From positions 37,925 through 101,924 of the forward strand of contig JAHCJV010000008.1 of the NCBI GenBank assembly GCA_026126105.1: DNA of 64,000 bases, in the 5' to 3' direction. Of the stretch, positions 1 to 8,447 are shown piece after piece. The DNA comes from Enhydrobacter sp. (GTDB lineage: Bacteria; Pseudomonadota; Alphaproteobacteria; Reyranellales; Reyranellaceae). The position numbers and the translations under genes are program-made. The notes below the pieces were generated by a model, which was not told the origin of the DNA, did not search any database, and saw only the letters and a program-made list of their open reading frames with translations. How positions within the stretch are numbered: position 1 is the first letter of the stretch; each line of letters begins with the position of its first letter.

Positions 1-144
1 AAGTCCTACCCCTACGCCGAGAACCGCGGGCTCCTGTTCAAGGGCATGCTGTTCCACGAGACCTCGAACTTTCGCTTCGCCGAGGGCTTCGAAAACCGGC
101 GCCGCAACATCACCATGCTGTTCCGGCGCGGAAAGGCGCGCTGA
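1..144 (+). CDS. C-terminal fragment of an unidentified protein
   Basis: The window opens inside a reading frame that continues to a TGA at 142-144, leaving the last 47 residues. The visible part is rich in aromatic and basic residues (it contains ENRGLLFKGMLFHE and ends MLFRRGKAR). I do not recognise the family from this tail, and the start and any domains lie upstream of the window. It converges with the aminotransferase gene on the other strand, with only about 20 bases between the two stops. No obvious terminator hairpin is visible in that gap. Confidence 0.6.
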   Translation, partial: KSYPYAENRGLLFKGMLFHETSNFRFAEGFENRRRNITMLFRRGKAR

Positions 145-164
145 CGCCCCTCAGCAGCGCGGTG

Positions 165-1358
165 CTACGCAGCGACCTGCTCGCCGAGATAGTCGATCGC
201 GGCCTGCGCGCCGCCCCTGGCGTGCGGGATCGATAGCGCAGCGAGCGCCATCTCGATAACGCTCAAGGTGCCGAGGATCATCGGCGCGTTGACGTGGCCC
301 ATATGGGCGACGCGGAAGGCCTTGCCGGAGAGCTCGCCGATGCCCTGCCCCAGGATCACGCCGCATTTCTCGTTGGCGTAGGCGCGCAGCGCCTCCGGGT
401 CGTGGCCGTTCACCTGCACGCAGGTGATCGAATCGGAGCGCTCGCTGGGCTCGATGATATTGAAGCCGATCGCCTGGCCTTCCGACCACACGCCGACCGC
501 GCGCCGCACCGCCTCCGCCAGCAGCCGATGGCGCCGATAGACGTTCTCCAGCCCCTCCTCGAACAGCATGTCGAGCGCCTGACGAACGCCGAACAGCAGG
601 TGCTCGGGCGGCGTGCCGGCGTATTTCTGGTAGTGCTGATCGCCCTCGCGGTCGGTCCAGTCCCAGTAGGGCGTGCGCAGCCCGGCAGTCTTGTGCACCT
701 CGCGCGCGCGGTCGTTGGCCACGACGAAGCCCAGGCCCGGCGGCGTCATCATGCCCTTCTGGGAGCCCGACATCGCGACGTCCACACCCCACGCATCCAT
801 CTCGAAGGGCATGCAGCCGAGCGAGGCGACCGCGTCGACCATCAGCAGCGCATCGTGGCCCGCAGCGCGGATCGCCTCACCGATTGCGGCGATGTCGTTG
901 ACCACACCCGAGGCGGTATCGACCTGCGCCACCAGCACGGCCTTGATGGTCTTTCCGCCCTTGGACTTGTCGGCCCTGAGATGCGCCTCGACCTCGGCCG
1001 GCCGCACCGCGCGGCGCATGCCACCCTTCAGGATCTCGACCTCGGCGCCCATGCGGCGGGCGCCCTCGCCCCAGCCGATGGCGAAGCGGCCGCTCTCCAG
1101 CACCAGGACGCGATCACCCTTGCTCAGCACGTTGGTGAGCGAGGCTTCCCACGCGCCGTGGCCGTTGGAGATATAGATATAGGCGCGGCCCACGGTATTG
1201 AAGACCCGCGCGACGTCGCGCAGCAGACCGTCGGTCAGGGCCAGCAGTGGGCCGGAATAGATGTCGACGGCCGGGCGATGCATCGCGCGCAGGACCTCGT
1301 CGGGCACCGTGGTCGGGCCGGGTATCGCCAGGAATTCTCGTCCCGCACGCACGCTCAT
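165..1358 (-). CDS. class V aminotransferase (alanine/serine-glyoxylate aminotransferase family)
   Basis: This 397-residue protein has the layout of PLP-dependent class V (fold type I) aminotransferases of the serine- or alanine-glyoxylate group. The N-terminus reads FLAIPGPTTVP, typical of that group. The cofactor-binding Asp lies in MVDAVASLG (about residue 175) and the Schiff-base Lys in SGSQKGMM (about residue 201). Such enzymes move amino groups between small amino acids and glyoxylate or pyruvate in the cytosol; the exact substrate cannot be read from sequence. The start at 1358 was chosen because AAGGAAG lies just upstream and the protein begins where the family does. It is divergent from a Bug-type binding protein, with 46 bases shared between the two starts, so the pair may be co-regulated. 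Confidence 0.88.
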   Translation of the reverse strand: MSVRAGREFLAIPGPTTVPDEVLRAMHRPAVDIYSGPLLALTDGLLRDVARVFNTVGRAYIYISNGHGAWEASLTNVLSKGDRVLVLESGRFAIGWGEGARRMGAEVEILKGGMRRAVRPAEVEAHLRADKSKGGKTIKAVLVAQVDTASGVVNDIAAIGEAIRAAGHDALLMVDAVASLGCMPFEMDAWGVDVAMSGSQKGMMTPPGLGFVVANDRAREVHKTAGLRTPYWDWTDREGDQHYQKYAGTPPEHLLFGVRQALDMLFEEGLENVYRRHRLLAEAVRRAVGVWSEGQAIGFNIIEPSERSDSITCVQVNGHDPEALRAYANEKCGVILGQGIGELSGKAFRVAHMGHVNAPMILGTLSVIEMALAALSIPHARGGAQAAIDYLGEQVAA

Positions 1359-1404
1359 GTCTGTCTTCCTTTCATCGCGTACCCTAGCATGGTTACAATC
1401 GGTC

Positions 1405-2367
1405 ATGATCACACGACGTTTTCTCATGGCCGCCACAAGCGCGGTTGCGGCGCCGAGCCTTGTCCGCGCCGATAGCTTCCCCAATGGATCGATCCGCATC
1501 CTCGTGCCGTTCGGCCCGGGCTCTGCGACCGATCAGGCGGCGCGCAACGTCGCCGACGGCCTTCACCGTATCTTCGGCGTGCCCGTAGTGGTCGAGAACA
1601 AGCCGGGCGCCAACGGCGCGATCGCCGCCGACCTCGCGGCCAAGAGCAAGCCCGACGGCCAGACCATCTTCGTCTGCTCCAATACGGCGGCCGCCTCGAA
1701 CGTGGCGCTGATGAAAACCCTGCCCTACGATCCGCTACGCGACTTCGACCCGGTCACGATCATCGGCAAGGCGCCGGTCTTCATGATGGTCAACCCCAAG
1801 ATCGAAGCCAGCACGGCGCAGGAATTCGTGGCGCTCGCCAAGCGCCAGCCGGGCAAGATCAACTTCGGGTCGGGCAGCTCCTCGACGCGCATCTCGGGCG
1901 AGCTGCTCAAGGCCAAGGCCGGCATCGACATGGTCCACGTGCCGTACAAGAGCACGCCGCTCGCGCTGCAAGATACGATGAGCGGTCACGTGCAGATGTG
2001 CTTCACCGATCCAGTCACCGGACTGCCGCAGGTCAAGGCCGGCACGGTGCGCTGCCTCGGCGTCGGCAATCGCGGCCGTTACAAGCTCACGCCCGACATC
2101 CCGACCCTGATCGAGCAGGGCATCCCCGACTTCGAACTGATGACCTGGACCGGAGTCCTGTTCCCCAAGGGCGTGCCGGCATCGGTATTCAAGACGCTGC
2201 GCGACGCGATCGTGAAGACCATCACCGAGCCGGGCTATGTCGAACGCCAGGCCGTCGGCGGCTCCGAGATCGCGCCGACCACGCCGCAGGAGATGCGGCA
2301 GATCCAGATCGCCGAGATCCAGCTCTACCGCGACATGATGAAGGTGGCGGGAATCGAGCCGGAGTGA
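1405..2367 (+). CDS. Bug/TctC-family tripartite tricarboxylate solute-binding protein
   Basis: This 320-residue exported protein starts MITRRFLMAATSAVAA, a twin-arginine-like signal with likely cleavage after LVRA. The mature part has the TctC/Bug hallmarks: IRILVPFGPGSATDQAAR near the start, then VVENKPGANGAIAA, then AKSKPDGQT, and LPYDPLRDFDPV further on. Such proteins bind carboxylates or related small molecules in the periplasm and deliver them to TctAB-type permeases. No tctA or tctB gene is present in this window, so it is an orphan here. I see no good ribosome site at the chosen ATG, but it is the only one that gives a signal peptide. Its divergent partner is an aminotransferase, hinting at an amino or keto acid ligand; that is inference only. 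Confidence 0.88.
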   Translation: MITRRFLMAATSAVAAPSLVRADSFPNGSIRILVPFGPGSATDQAARNVADGLHRIFGVPVVVENKPGANGAIAADLAAKSKPDGQTIFVCSNTAAASNVALMKTLPYDPLRDFDPVTIIGKAPVFMMVNPKIEASTAQEFVALAKRQPGKINFGSGSSSTRISGELLKAKAGIDMVHVPYKSTPLALQDTMSGHVQMCFTDPVTGLPQVKAGTVRCLGVGNRGRYKLTPDIPTLIEQGIPDFELMTWTGVLFPKGVPASVFKTLRDAIVKTITEPGYVERQAVGGSEIAPTTPQEMRQIQIAEIQLYRDMMKVAGIEPE

Positions 2368-2379
2368 GACCGTCTCGCG

Positions 2380-5199
2380 CTACCAGGTCGCGCGAATGCC
2401 GATCCGAGCGCTCTGCGCATTGGATTGGCTGCTGAGCGAGGCGCGCACGCTGGCGAAGAGCGACACGCCACGTGCCAGCTCGACATCGCCCGACAGGCCG
2501 AGCAGCAGCGCATCGCGCGAAATCGGGGCGGTCACCGTCGAGAACTGAGCGCCGGTCGCGGCGGTGAAGCCGCCGCTCGTGATCGCGACATTGTCGCTGA
2601 ATTCGTGCGACCAGCCGACGACCCCACGGGCGTGGATAGATCGCTCCGGCGACAGCGCGATCGTCGTGCCGATCGGAAGCGCGAGCAGCGACTGCACGCT
2701 GATGAGCGACTGGCCGTTGATCCGCTGCGTCGGGCCCGAGCCCCATTCCGTCGTTCCGCTCGAGCCGAGCGCCAGGACGCTGATGCCGACGGTCGGCTCG
2801 ATCTGCCAATCGCCGAAGCCGAGCCTCGTACCCGCGGAAAGCTGGCCGCCGCCGCCGCTCAATGTCTCCGCGCCGCGCGTGGCGTTGGACCAGGCGCTCA
2901 CCGGTCGTGTGATCGTCTGGTCGATCACGAGGAAGGCTGCCTGGCCGCCGAGAAAGAACGAGCCGGCGGAGATCTCGCCATAGAGCGCGAGCTGCAGCGC
3001 CGCGCCGTCCGCAGAAGCGCCATTGTTGGCCCAGGTCTTCGTGCTGCCGCCACCGACGGCGAAACCGGCGCGCGCGAAGCCGCCGAACGCGGTGTCGATG
3101 CCGGCCATTACGCCGCCTGCCCGGGTCTGGAAGCCGGGCACTTCGGTCGAGGCGACCTGCTGCAATTCGGCGAAGCCGCTGGTCCAGGCGGTGGACCCAT
3201 TCGGGCCGGGCGCCGTGGTGCCCGATCGGCTGCCGCGGCGGCGTGCGTCGAGCTGCCCCGTGACCTGCTCGGCGAACCCACGCCACGTTCCGCGCGCGGC
3301 AAGCAGCACGTCGCCATAGATCGTCGGCGAGAGCTGTTCGAGGGCCTGCGGGATGCTCGCGACGGGCAGCGTATAGAGCGGCGTGAACAACGCCGCCGTC
3401 GCACCGTTCATCCGAAGGCCCGCCGCGGGCCGGAGCGAATCCAGCGCACGACCGACCGATGACTGGTTGCCGGTCTGCGGCAGCCCGGCCTGGCCCAGGC
3501 TTCCATACGCAGCCGGCGTCACGACGAGGTTGACCGTGCTCGGCGCATAGAGCGCATCGAAGCGCGTCCCCGGGGCGAGTCCGGCCGGCTGGGTCAGGCT
3601 GGTGAAGCCGCCGAGCACGCCGCCTTCGGCCGCGATCACGTTGAACTGCTGGCCTAGGGACGGGGTGAAGCTGTTCGATGCGGGCGGCGTGATGCCGCGC
3701 AGCAGCGGCTGTAGCGTGCCGTCGGCGGTGAAGCTGTTGCCCGCGCCGACCACGACGACACGGCTGTAGTTGCCGGCCCCTGTGCCCGTTCCCGTGCCGT
3801 CGATGTCGAGCTGCAGCGTCGCGCCCGGCGCCATCGCGACCGGCGCGCCGAAGGTCAGCGTGCCGGGGCTGTCGCCCGGCGCCAGCGTGCCGCCGTTCGC
3901 GATCGTCGTGCTGCCGCCGATCAGGCCGGTGCCGCGCAGCGTGCCGTCGACCGTGACCGGCGACACGATCACGCCGTCGACGGCGAGCGTGGCACCGGCA
4001 TCGATCGTCGTCATCCCGGTGTAGCTGCTCACCCCGCTGAACACGATCCGTCCGCCGGTTTCGCTGTTGGCGATGATCACCCCGCCGGGCGTGCCGGGAA
4101 CCGCGTCGGACAGCACTCCCGAGAACGTGGCGCTGTTGCCGCGCTGGTCGATCCGGTTGGTGCCGGACGCATCGAGCGTGAAGTTCTGCGTGGAGATCTG
4201 CCCGTTCGCGTCGACCTGCAGCGTCCCGCCGCTGAACGCCGGCAGGACGATCGAGCCGACATCGCTCAGGAAGTAGGTCGAGCCCGCAGCGATCGCGGAG
4301 GGCGTGACCACCACGTTTGCCGTGCTGACCGGACCGTACGTTCCCGATCCCAGGTACGGAAACAATGCCATTGCGCCGGTTGCCGGGTCCCCCGTGATGA
4401 GCCCGCTCAGGCTGATCAGCGTGCCGTTGGCCACGGTGTTGAACAGCACGTTGCCTTCGGGCGTCATCGAGCCGAGCAGCGTGAAGTTGCCGACGCCGCT
4501 GCCCTGCGGACCCACGCCGATTCCCCAGAAGTAGCCGTTGTTGTAGTTGGTGATCTTGAAGGTGCCGGGACTGGTCGACGAGAAGATCGGCTGGCTGACC
4601 AGCGACCAGGTCGTGCTTTTCGTCCAGCGCCATTGCGGCGACGTCACGTCGGCATAGACGACGTCCGTCGGCGGCGGCGGCGTGAAGGTGGCAGGATTGT
4701 ACGGAGCCATGTACGCCCAATGCGTGAGCAGCGTATCGCCGTGGGTGATCATCTGCATCTGGGCCAGCGGCACGCCGCCGATTTCGCGCATCTGTCCGAT
4801 GCCGACGATGGGCGCGCTGGTATCCGACGTGAACACGATGATGACCTGACCGGCCGTCGAAACGAAGCCGTTCATGTTCGTCTTCGAAAAGCTTTCGAAG
4901 GAGCCCAGGCTCAGCGTCGCATTGCTGACGCCGGTGAAGCGGCCATGATCGGAGGTACCGATCGTCCACAGCGTCTGATCGCCGGTCGGCACGACCTGCG
5001 ACAGGTCCTGGCTGCTGGCCGTGTAGGCGATGAGGTTCGGAACCGGGACGTACCAACTCGAGTTCGTCCACACGCTATCCCAGACCGTGCTCTGTGCGAC
5101 GGCCGGAAGCGACAGAGGCGACAGGCTGATTGCGAGCAAGGTTCCCGAGGCCATTGCCCCGAGCCTCCTCACGATCACGCCGAAACGTCGTCGATCCAT
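2380..5199 (-). CDS. autotransporter (type Va secretion) with beta-strand-repeat passenger
   Basis: This 939-residue protein has an N-terminal signal (start MDRRRFGVIVRR, hydrophobic stretch, cleavage around LPAVAQS). Next comes a passenger of about 600 residues rich in Gly, Thr, Ser and Asn, with autotransporter-associated beta-strand units such as SSYTGMTTIDAGATL and GTLAPGDSPGTLTFG. The C-terminal 280 or so residues form a beta-barrel of the autotransporter type (repeats of the kind TSGFAELQ, AGIDTAFGGFARAGFAVGG) and end RIGIRATW, with the terminal aromatic needed for outer-membrane insertion. The start at 5199 has GGGGGAG upstream; an in-frame ATG at 5214 is possible. The first 250 passenger residues (Trp-rich) match no domain I know. 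The protein should be surface-displayed or released; its target is unknown. Confidence 0.85.
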   Translation of the reverse strand: MDRRRFGVIVRRLGAMASGTLLAISLSPLSLPAVAQSTVWDSVWTNSSWYVPVPNLIAYTASSQDLSQVVPTGDQTLWTIGTSDHGRFTGVSNATLSLGSFESFSKTNMNGFVSTAGQVIIVFTSDTSAPIVGIGQMREIGGVPLAQMQMITHGDTLLTHWAYMAPYNPATFTPPPPTDVVYADVTSPQWRWTKSTTWSLVSQPIFSSTSPGTFKITNYNNGYFWGIGVGPQGSGVGNFTLLGSMTPEGNVLFNTVANGTLISLSGLITGDPATGAMALFPYLGSGTYGPVSTANVVVTPSAIAAGSTYFLSDVGSIVLPAFSGGTLQVDANGQISTQNFTLDASGTNRIDQRGNSATFSGVLSDAVPGTPGGVIIANSETGGRIVFSGVSSYTGMTTIDAGATLAVDGVIVSPVTVDGTLRGTGLIGGSTTIANGGTLAPGDSPGTLTFGAPVAMAPGATLQLDIDGTGTGTGAGNYSRVVVVGAGNSFTADGTLQPLLRGITPPASNSFTPSLGQQFNVIAAEGGVLGGFTSLTQPAGLAPGTRFDALYAPSTVNLVVTPAAYGSLGQAGLPQTGNQSSVGRALDSLRPAAGLRMNGATAALFTPLYTLPVASIPQALEQLSPTIYGDVLLAARGTWRGFAEQVTGQLDARRRGSRSGTTAPGPNGSTAWTSGFAELQQVASTEVPGFQTRAGGVMAGIDTAFGGFARAGFAVGGGSTKTWANNGASADGAALQLALYGEISAGSFFLGGQAAFLVIDQTITRPVSAWSNATRGAETLSGGGGQLSAGTRLGFGDWQIEPTVGISVLALGSSGTTEWGSGPTQRINGQSLISVQSLLALPIGTTIALSPERSIHARGVVGWSHEFSDNVAITSGGFTAATGAQFSTVTAPISRDALLLGLSGDVELARGVSLFASVRASLSSQSNAQSARIGIRATW

Positions 5200-5276
5200 C
5201 GCTCCCCCGACATCTTCCATTGCGGGAAGCTTACATGATCGATTCGAACGGTGGCTCCTGAATTCGGGCGCGGCCC

Positions 5277-5966
5277 TCAATCCTGCGCGATCAATCTCGC
5301 CAAGGCGACCGGTTCGGTGAGCATCGGGTAATGGCCCGTGTCGAGCTGATGCCAGCGCGCCTTGAGGAGATCGGCGGCGCGGCGCTGGTGCGCTTGCGGC
5401 GGATTGGCGCTGCGCATGCACCAGATCACCGACGCCTTCCACGGCTGGTCCCAGAAGCGCTCGAGCCGGACCGGTGCCTGCATTACGGCGATCGGGTGCG
5501 GCGTGCAGCGGTCGATTGCCCAGCGCCGTGTCTCCGGATCGAGATCGGCGAACAGCCGTGTCTCGAAATCCTCGCGGGACGGACCACTCGTCAGCGCGGT
5601 GTCGACTGCGGTCGGACGCTTGACGATATCGGGCAGCGCCTCGCCATCGAGCAGCGCCAGCGCGTCCGCGAAAACCAGCCGCGCAATCCGCGCGCGCGCC
5701 CGCTCCGCCGCGGCCGCCATCACCATGCCGCCGGTGCTCGTGCCGACCAGCACGACATCGGTCAGGTCCTCGTAGAACAGCAGCTCTGCGATCTCGGCCG
5801 CGTGGGTCTCCGTCGTGATGCCCGGTCGCACCTGATCCTTGCGCTCGGCACAGCCATCGAGCGTCGGCGCCAGAACGCGAGCACCCGTCCGGGCAAGCTC
5901 GGCCGCGACGCGCTTCCAGATCCAGCCGCCCTGATAGGCACCGTGTATCAATACGAATGTGGTCAT
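5277..5966 (-). CDS. alpha/beta hydrolase, small esterase type
   Basis: This 229-residue cytosolic alpha/beta-hydrolase begins MTTFVLIHGAYQGGWIW, with the oxyanion-hole HG early in the protein. The nucleophile elbow is GTSTGG (Ser about residue 77) and the catalytic His is in DTGHYPML near the C-terminus. The short, lid-poor layout resembles the plant salicylate/methyl-ester esterase and hydroxynitrile-lyase-like group, so an ester or amide of a small acid is the likely substrate. It is transcribed toward the autotransporter gene (77 bases between them), and a terminator separates it from cspA upstream. No specific pathway is indicated by its neighbours. Confidence 0.8.
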   Translation of the reverse strand: MTTFVLIHGAYQGGWIWKRVAAELARTGARVLAPTLDGCAERKDQVRPGITTETHAAEIAELLFYEDLTDVVLVGTSTGGMVMAAAAERARARIARLVFADALALLDGEALPDIVKRPTAVDTALTSGPSREDFETRLFADLDPETRRWAIDRCTPHPIAVMQAPVRLERFWDQPWKASVIWCMRSANPPQAHQRRAADLLKARWHQLDTGHYPMLTEPVALARLIAQD

Positions 5967-6031
5967 TGCCCGCTTCCCCCTTTGGGCGGAAGTTTCTAAC
6001 GTGGGGCGCACGCCGTCAAAGGAACGGAAAT

Positions 6032-6057
6032 GGCCCGCCCTGCTGTCAGGGCGGGCC
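6032..6057 (-). terminator. rho-independent terminator of cspA
   Basis: A perfect 11-bp inverted repeat (GGCCCGCCCTG at 6032-6042 and its complement at 6047-6057) encloses a 4-base loop. It begins 11 bases after the cspA stop codon. Read on the - strand it is followed by ATTTCC, a short U-rich run, so it most likely ends the cspA message before the hydrolase gene. Confidence 0.75.
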
Positions 6058-6068
6058 TTCTCGCCTGA

Positions 6069-6281
6069 TCAGCCAACGGCCTTCAGATTGTCGGCGGACT
6101 GCTTGCCGCTGCGACGGTCGGTCACGAGCTCGAACTCGACCTTCTGGCCCTCGTTGAGCGTACCGAGGCCTGCGCGCTCGATGGCGCTGATATGGACGAA
6201 GGCGTCCTTGCCGCCGTTATCGGGCTGGATGAAGCCGTAGCCCTTGGTGGCATTGAACCATTTGACGGTTCCCGTGGTCAT
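6069..6281 (-). CDS. cspA: cold-shock protein, CspA family
   Basis: This 70-residue single cold-shock domain has both RNA-binding motifs: KGYGFI (RNP1) and DAFVHIS (RNP2). It begins [14 protein letters not shown], the standard start of the family. It should bind single-stranded RNA and DNA and keep mRNA unstructured. The ATG at 6281 is preceded by GAGAGG at good spacing. A strong terminator follows immediately. The roughly 210-base stretch upstream fits the long 5' leader typical of csp genes, although I cannot tell from sequence whether this copy is cold-induced; many alphaproteobacterial CspA proteins are not. The symbol is a family name. Confidence 0.93.
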   Translation of the reverse strand: MTTGTVKWFNATKGYGFIQPDNGGKDAFVHISAIERAGLGTLNEGQKVEFELVTDRRSGKQSADNLKAVG

Positions 6282-6492
6282 GGGAATACCTCTCACGAAC
6301 GTAGATATGCTGATCGGCGTGCTGCTTGGGCTGCACACCGGTCGTCGAAGGCGCATTGGTTTTCGGGATGGAGTCGGGGGCCGCGTCGACATACGCAGGG
6401 CGCGACCAATCATCTATCCGTCTATCGACCGGCCCTGTATGGGCCGCGGCTCGCGCATTTGCAAGTCTCGTGCGGCCGCACCATCTAAGACG
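6282..6492. promoter_or_regulatory. divergent leader region between cspA and the desaturase
   Basis: This 211-base non-coding stretch lies between the divergent starts of cspA and the desaturase gene. It holds a small hairpin (GGCCC at 6431-6435 pairing with GGGCC at 6441-6445, loop TGTAT). It is long enough to contain a structured csp-type 5' leader on the - strand. I cannot place -35/-10 elements with confidence. A shared region is notable because cold-shock and membrane-desaturation genes both respond to temperature in other bacteria. Confidence 0.35.
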
Positions 6493-7506
6493 ATGCACGC
6501 ATCCGACTCCGAGGTTCGCCGCACTGCCGCCACATTTGCACGACCCTCCTTGCGCGCCGGAATAGTTCAGCTAGCGACCTCGTTCGGCCCCTTCATCGCC
6601 TCCTGCGTGGCGATGTATCTCGTCTATCCGCTGTCTCCGTGGCTCACCCTGGCGCTCGCCCTGCCGACCGGCGCACTGCTCCTGCGCATCTTCATCATCC
6701 AGCACGACTGCGGCCATGGCTCTTTCTTCGCCTCGCGCCGCGCCAACGTCGCCGTCGGCCGCCTGTGCAGCCTGATCACCTTGACGCCGTTCGCAAACTG
6801 GAGCCGGCAGCACGGACGTCATCATGGCGAGTGGAACGATCTCGGCCGCAGCGGCGGCGGCGGCGCCGACATCTACTCCACGTGCCTCACCGTGCAGGAG
6901 TATCGCGCGCTGTCGTCAGGGCAACGCCTGCTCTACCGGCTGCCGCGCCATCCGCTTGTCGCCAACCTGCTGCTGCCGCCGCTCGTGTTCCTGCTGCTCT
7001 ACCGCGTGCCCTTCGACACTCCGAAGGATTGGAGGAGAGAACGCGCTTCGGTCCATCTCACCAATCTGGCGTTGGCGGGCCTGTTCGCCACCCTGGTGGC
7101 GCTGTTCGGCTGGCAGGAAGTGCTGCTCGTCCATGCACCGGTGATGGCCGTTGCGGCGGTGCTGGGCGTGTGGCTGTTTTCCGTGCAGCACAGGTTCGAA
7201 ACGGCGCTTTGGTCGCCGCGCAGCGAGTGGCGCTTCGTCGAAGCGGCGCTGGGCGGCGCATCGTGGCTGCGATTGCCGGTACCCCTGCGATGGCTGACCG
7301 GGAACATCGGGTTTCACCATGTGCATCATCTCGACCCGCGCGTGCCGAGCTATCGCCTCGGCGCGGCGCATGAGGCGGTGCAGGCTGTGCGCCCCACCTC
7401 GCCGCTGACCCTCGGCCGAGCGCTGACCGCACCGTGGCTCACCCTGTGGGACGAAGCCACGGGAAGGTTGGTCCGCTTTCGCGATGCAAGGAGCCCGGCG
7501 CGATGA
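6493..7506 (+). CDS. membrane fatty acid desaturase
   Basis: This 337-residue integral-membrane di-iron desaturase has the three histidine clusters of the family: HDCGHGS (about residues 71-77), QHGRHHGEW (about 106-114) and FHHVHHLDP (about 270). Hydrophobic stretches before the first box and in mid-protein supply the membrane helices. Members insert double bonds into acyl chains of membrane lipids using oxygen and an electron donor; the position (delta-9, delta-12 or omega-3) cannot be told by eye, but the HDCGH first box resembles the omega-6/omega-3 group. The chosen ATG at 6493 removes an implausible N-terminal extension that would overlap cspA. The stop overlaps the next ATG (ATGA), implying translational coupling to a small unknown protein. 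Confidence 0.85.
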   Translation: MHASDSEVRRTAATFARPSLRAGIVQLATSFGPFIASCVAMYLVYPLSPWLTLALALPTGALLLRIFIIQHDCGHGSFFASRRANVAVGRLCSLITLTPFANWSRQHGRHHGEWNDLGRSGGGGADIYSTCLTVQEYRALSSGQRLLYRLPRHPLVANLLLPPLVFLLLYRVPFDTPKDWRRERASVHLTNLALAGLFATLVALFGWQEVLLVHAPVMAVAAVLGVWLFSVQHRFETALWSPRSEWRFVEAALGGASWLRLPVPLRWLTGNIGFHHVHHLDPRVPSYRLGAAHEAVQAVRPTSPLTLGRALTAPWLTLWDEATGRLVRFRDARSPAR

Positions 7507-7808
7507 AGTTTCTCGGCCGGCTACGTGGCACCGGAACGCTGGTCTCGGGCGACGAGACGATCGGCCCGGCCGAATACGATCTCGACGGCTACACCACCCG
7601 CCCGGGCGAAGTAGTGGCGTCCGGCGAGCTGCGCATGCCGGCGGTCGACCTTCAACGCTGCTTCGGCCAGCACGACTTGCGGCTGCTGGGCTCGGACGGC
7701 CGGGTGCTCCACCTTCGGTTCAGCGGCAAGCATTCCGAATCGCACGGCGATGCCGCACATATCGACGTGACCGACGGCCTGCCGCCGGCCAAGGACTGGC
7801 GCCACTGA
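7503..7808 (+). CDS. small hypothetical protein coupled to the desaturase
   Basis: This 101-residue protein starts in an ATGA overlap with the desaturase stop, so the two are almost certainly co-translated. It has no signal peptide or membrane segment. It looks like a small beta-rich protein (for example RLRGTGTLVSGDETIG, then LRLLGSDGRVLHLRFSG) and ends in a charged tail. I do not recognise a family. The tight coupling suggests a role linked to lipid desaturation, or simply a conserved hitch-hiker; there is no catalytic motif to support more. Confidence 0.7.
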   Translation: MKFLGRLRGTGTLVSGDETIGPAEYDLDGYTTRPGEVVASGELRMPAVDLQRCFGQHDLRLLGSDGRVLHLRFSGKHSESHGDAAHIDVTDGLPPAKDWRH

Positions 7809-7900
7809 AGGGCGCGTCTTGTGGATGGACAGCGCAAGCACCATCTAAGCTGGACTTCCGCGACCAGATCGCGCTGCTGTGACGTCCCCAGGAGATGCAG

Positions 7901-8194
7901 ATGACCGCCAGCAGCGACAAGAAGAACGGCGCCGACGTGCTTAGCGGCGAGGAAGAGATCACCCTTCGCCGGGTCGCCTATGGCGAATCTCCGGTGCATA
8001 CCCTGCGAGCCGCGGATCTGGCTCAATTGCGGGCGTTGCGGCTGATCGAGGACGGCAAGGATGGACCGATCCTGACCGTCCGGGGCAAGGCGCATCATGC
8101 GGGGTTGCCGCGTGCCCTTGGCGCGGGCCGCCACAAGCACCACGACGATCTGCTCGGCGCCCTCGGCAAGGCGCTGCGCGACGTGAAGCGCTAG
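7901..8194 (+). CDS. small hypothetical protein with a winged-helix-like segment
   Basis: This 97-residue charged protein has its ATG at 7901 placed 6 bases after AGGAG (7890-7894). Another ATG at 7895 sits directly on that ribosome site and is less likely. The middle (LAQLRALRLIEDG, then GPILTVRGKAH) resembles the end of a winged helix, where a helix is followed by a short hairpin, but the protein is too short and divergent to call a regulator. The C-terminus is His/Lys-rich (GRHKHHDD). It lies about 90 bases behind the preceding small gene and may be the last gene of the desaturase operon. Confidence 0.6.
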   Translation: MTASSDKKNGADVLSGEEEITLRRVAYGESPVHTLRAADLAQLRALRLIEDGKDGPILTVRGKAHHAGLPRALGAGRHKHHDDLLGALGKALRDVKR

Positions 8195-8242
8195 CGAGGC
8201 TCCGCCTCGGACCGACAAGACATGTAGGTCAGCAACACCCTC

Positions 8243-8333
8243 CGTCATCCTGAGCGGAGCGAAGGATCTCACCGAACGATCAGGCATGGGCCGCCTGGCT
8301 GGCGTGAGGTCCTTCGCTACGCTCAGGACGACA
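8243..8333. repeat. dispersed palindromic repeat, copy 1
   Basis: Two 27-base arms face each other. The left arm (8243-8269) begins CGTCATCCTGAGCGGAGCGA and the right arm (8307-8333) ends CGCTACGCTCAGGACGACA; they are complementary apart from a few mismatches, with 37 bases between. Transcribed on either strand this gives a long hairpin. The same element occurs at 44426-44512. Its arms match the widespread intergenic palindromes that start GTCATCCTGAGC in many bacterial genomes. It lies after the desaturase operon and may act as an mRNA-stabilising or terminating structure. Confidence 0.8.
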
Positions 8334-8447
8334 GAGATGAAAGTTGACGCATTTGCGTGCAGTTCGGCCACTCAAGCAGGCTAGCCCCGCGCATTTCTCG
8401 CTGCCTTCCGGGCGAGCGATGCAACTGCTGCGTCCATTCTGTGTTGT

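Noticed and set aside
2222..5071. A long - strand frame beside the autotransporter gene
   Set aside because: Same strand but a different frame from the autotransporter, with an Arg-rich, domain-free translation; the autotransporter frame has a signal peptide, repeats and barrel.
8243..8333. Possible CRISPR repeat
   Set aside because: Only inverted arms, not direct repeats with spacers, and no cas genes are present.
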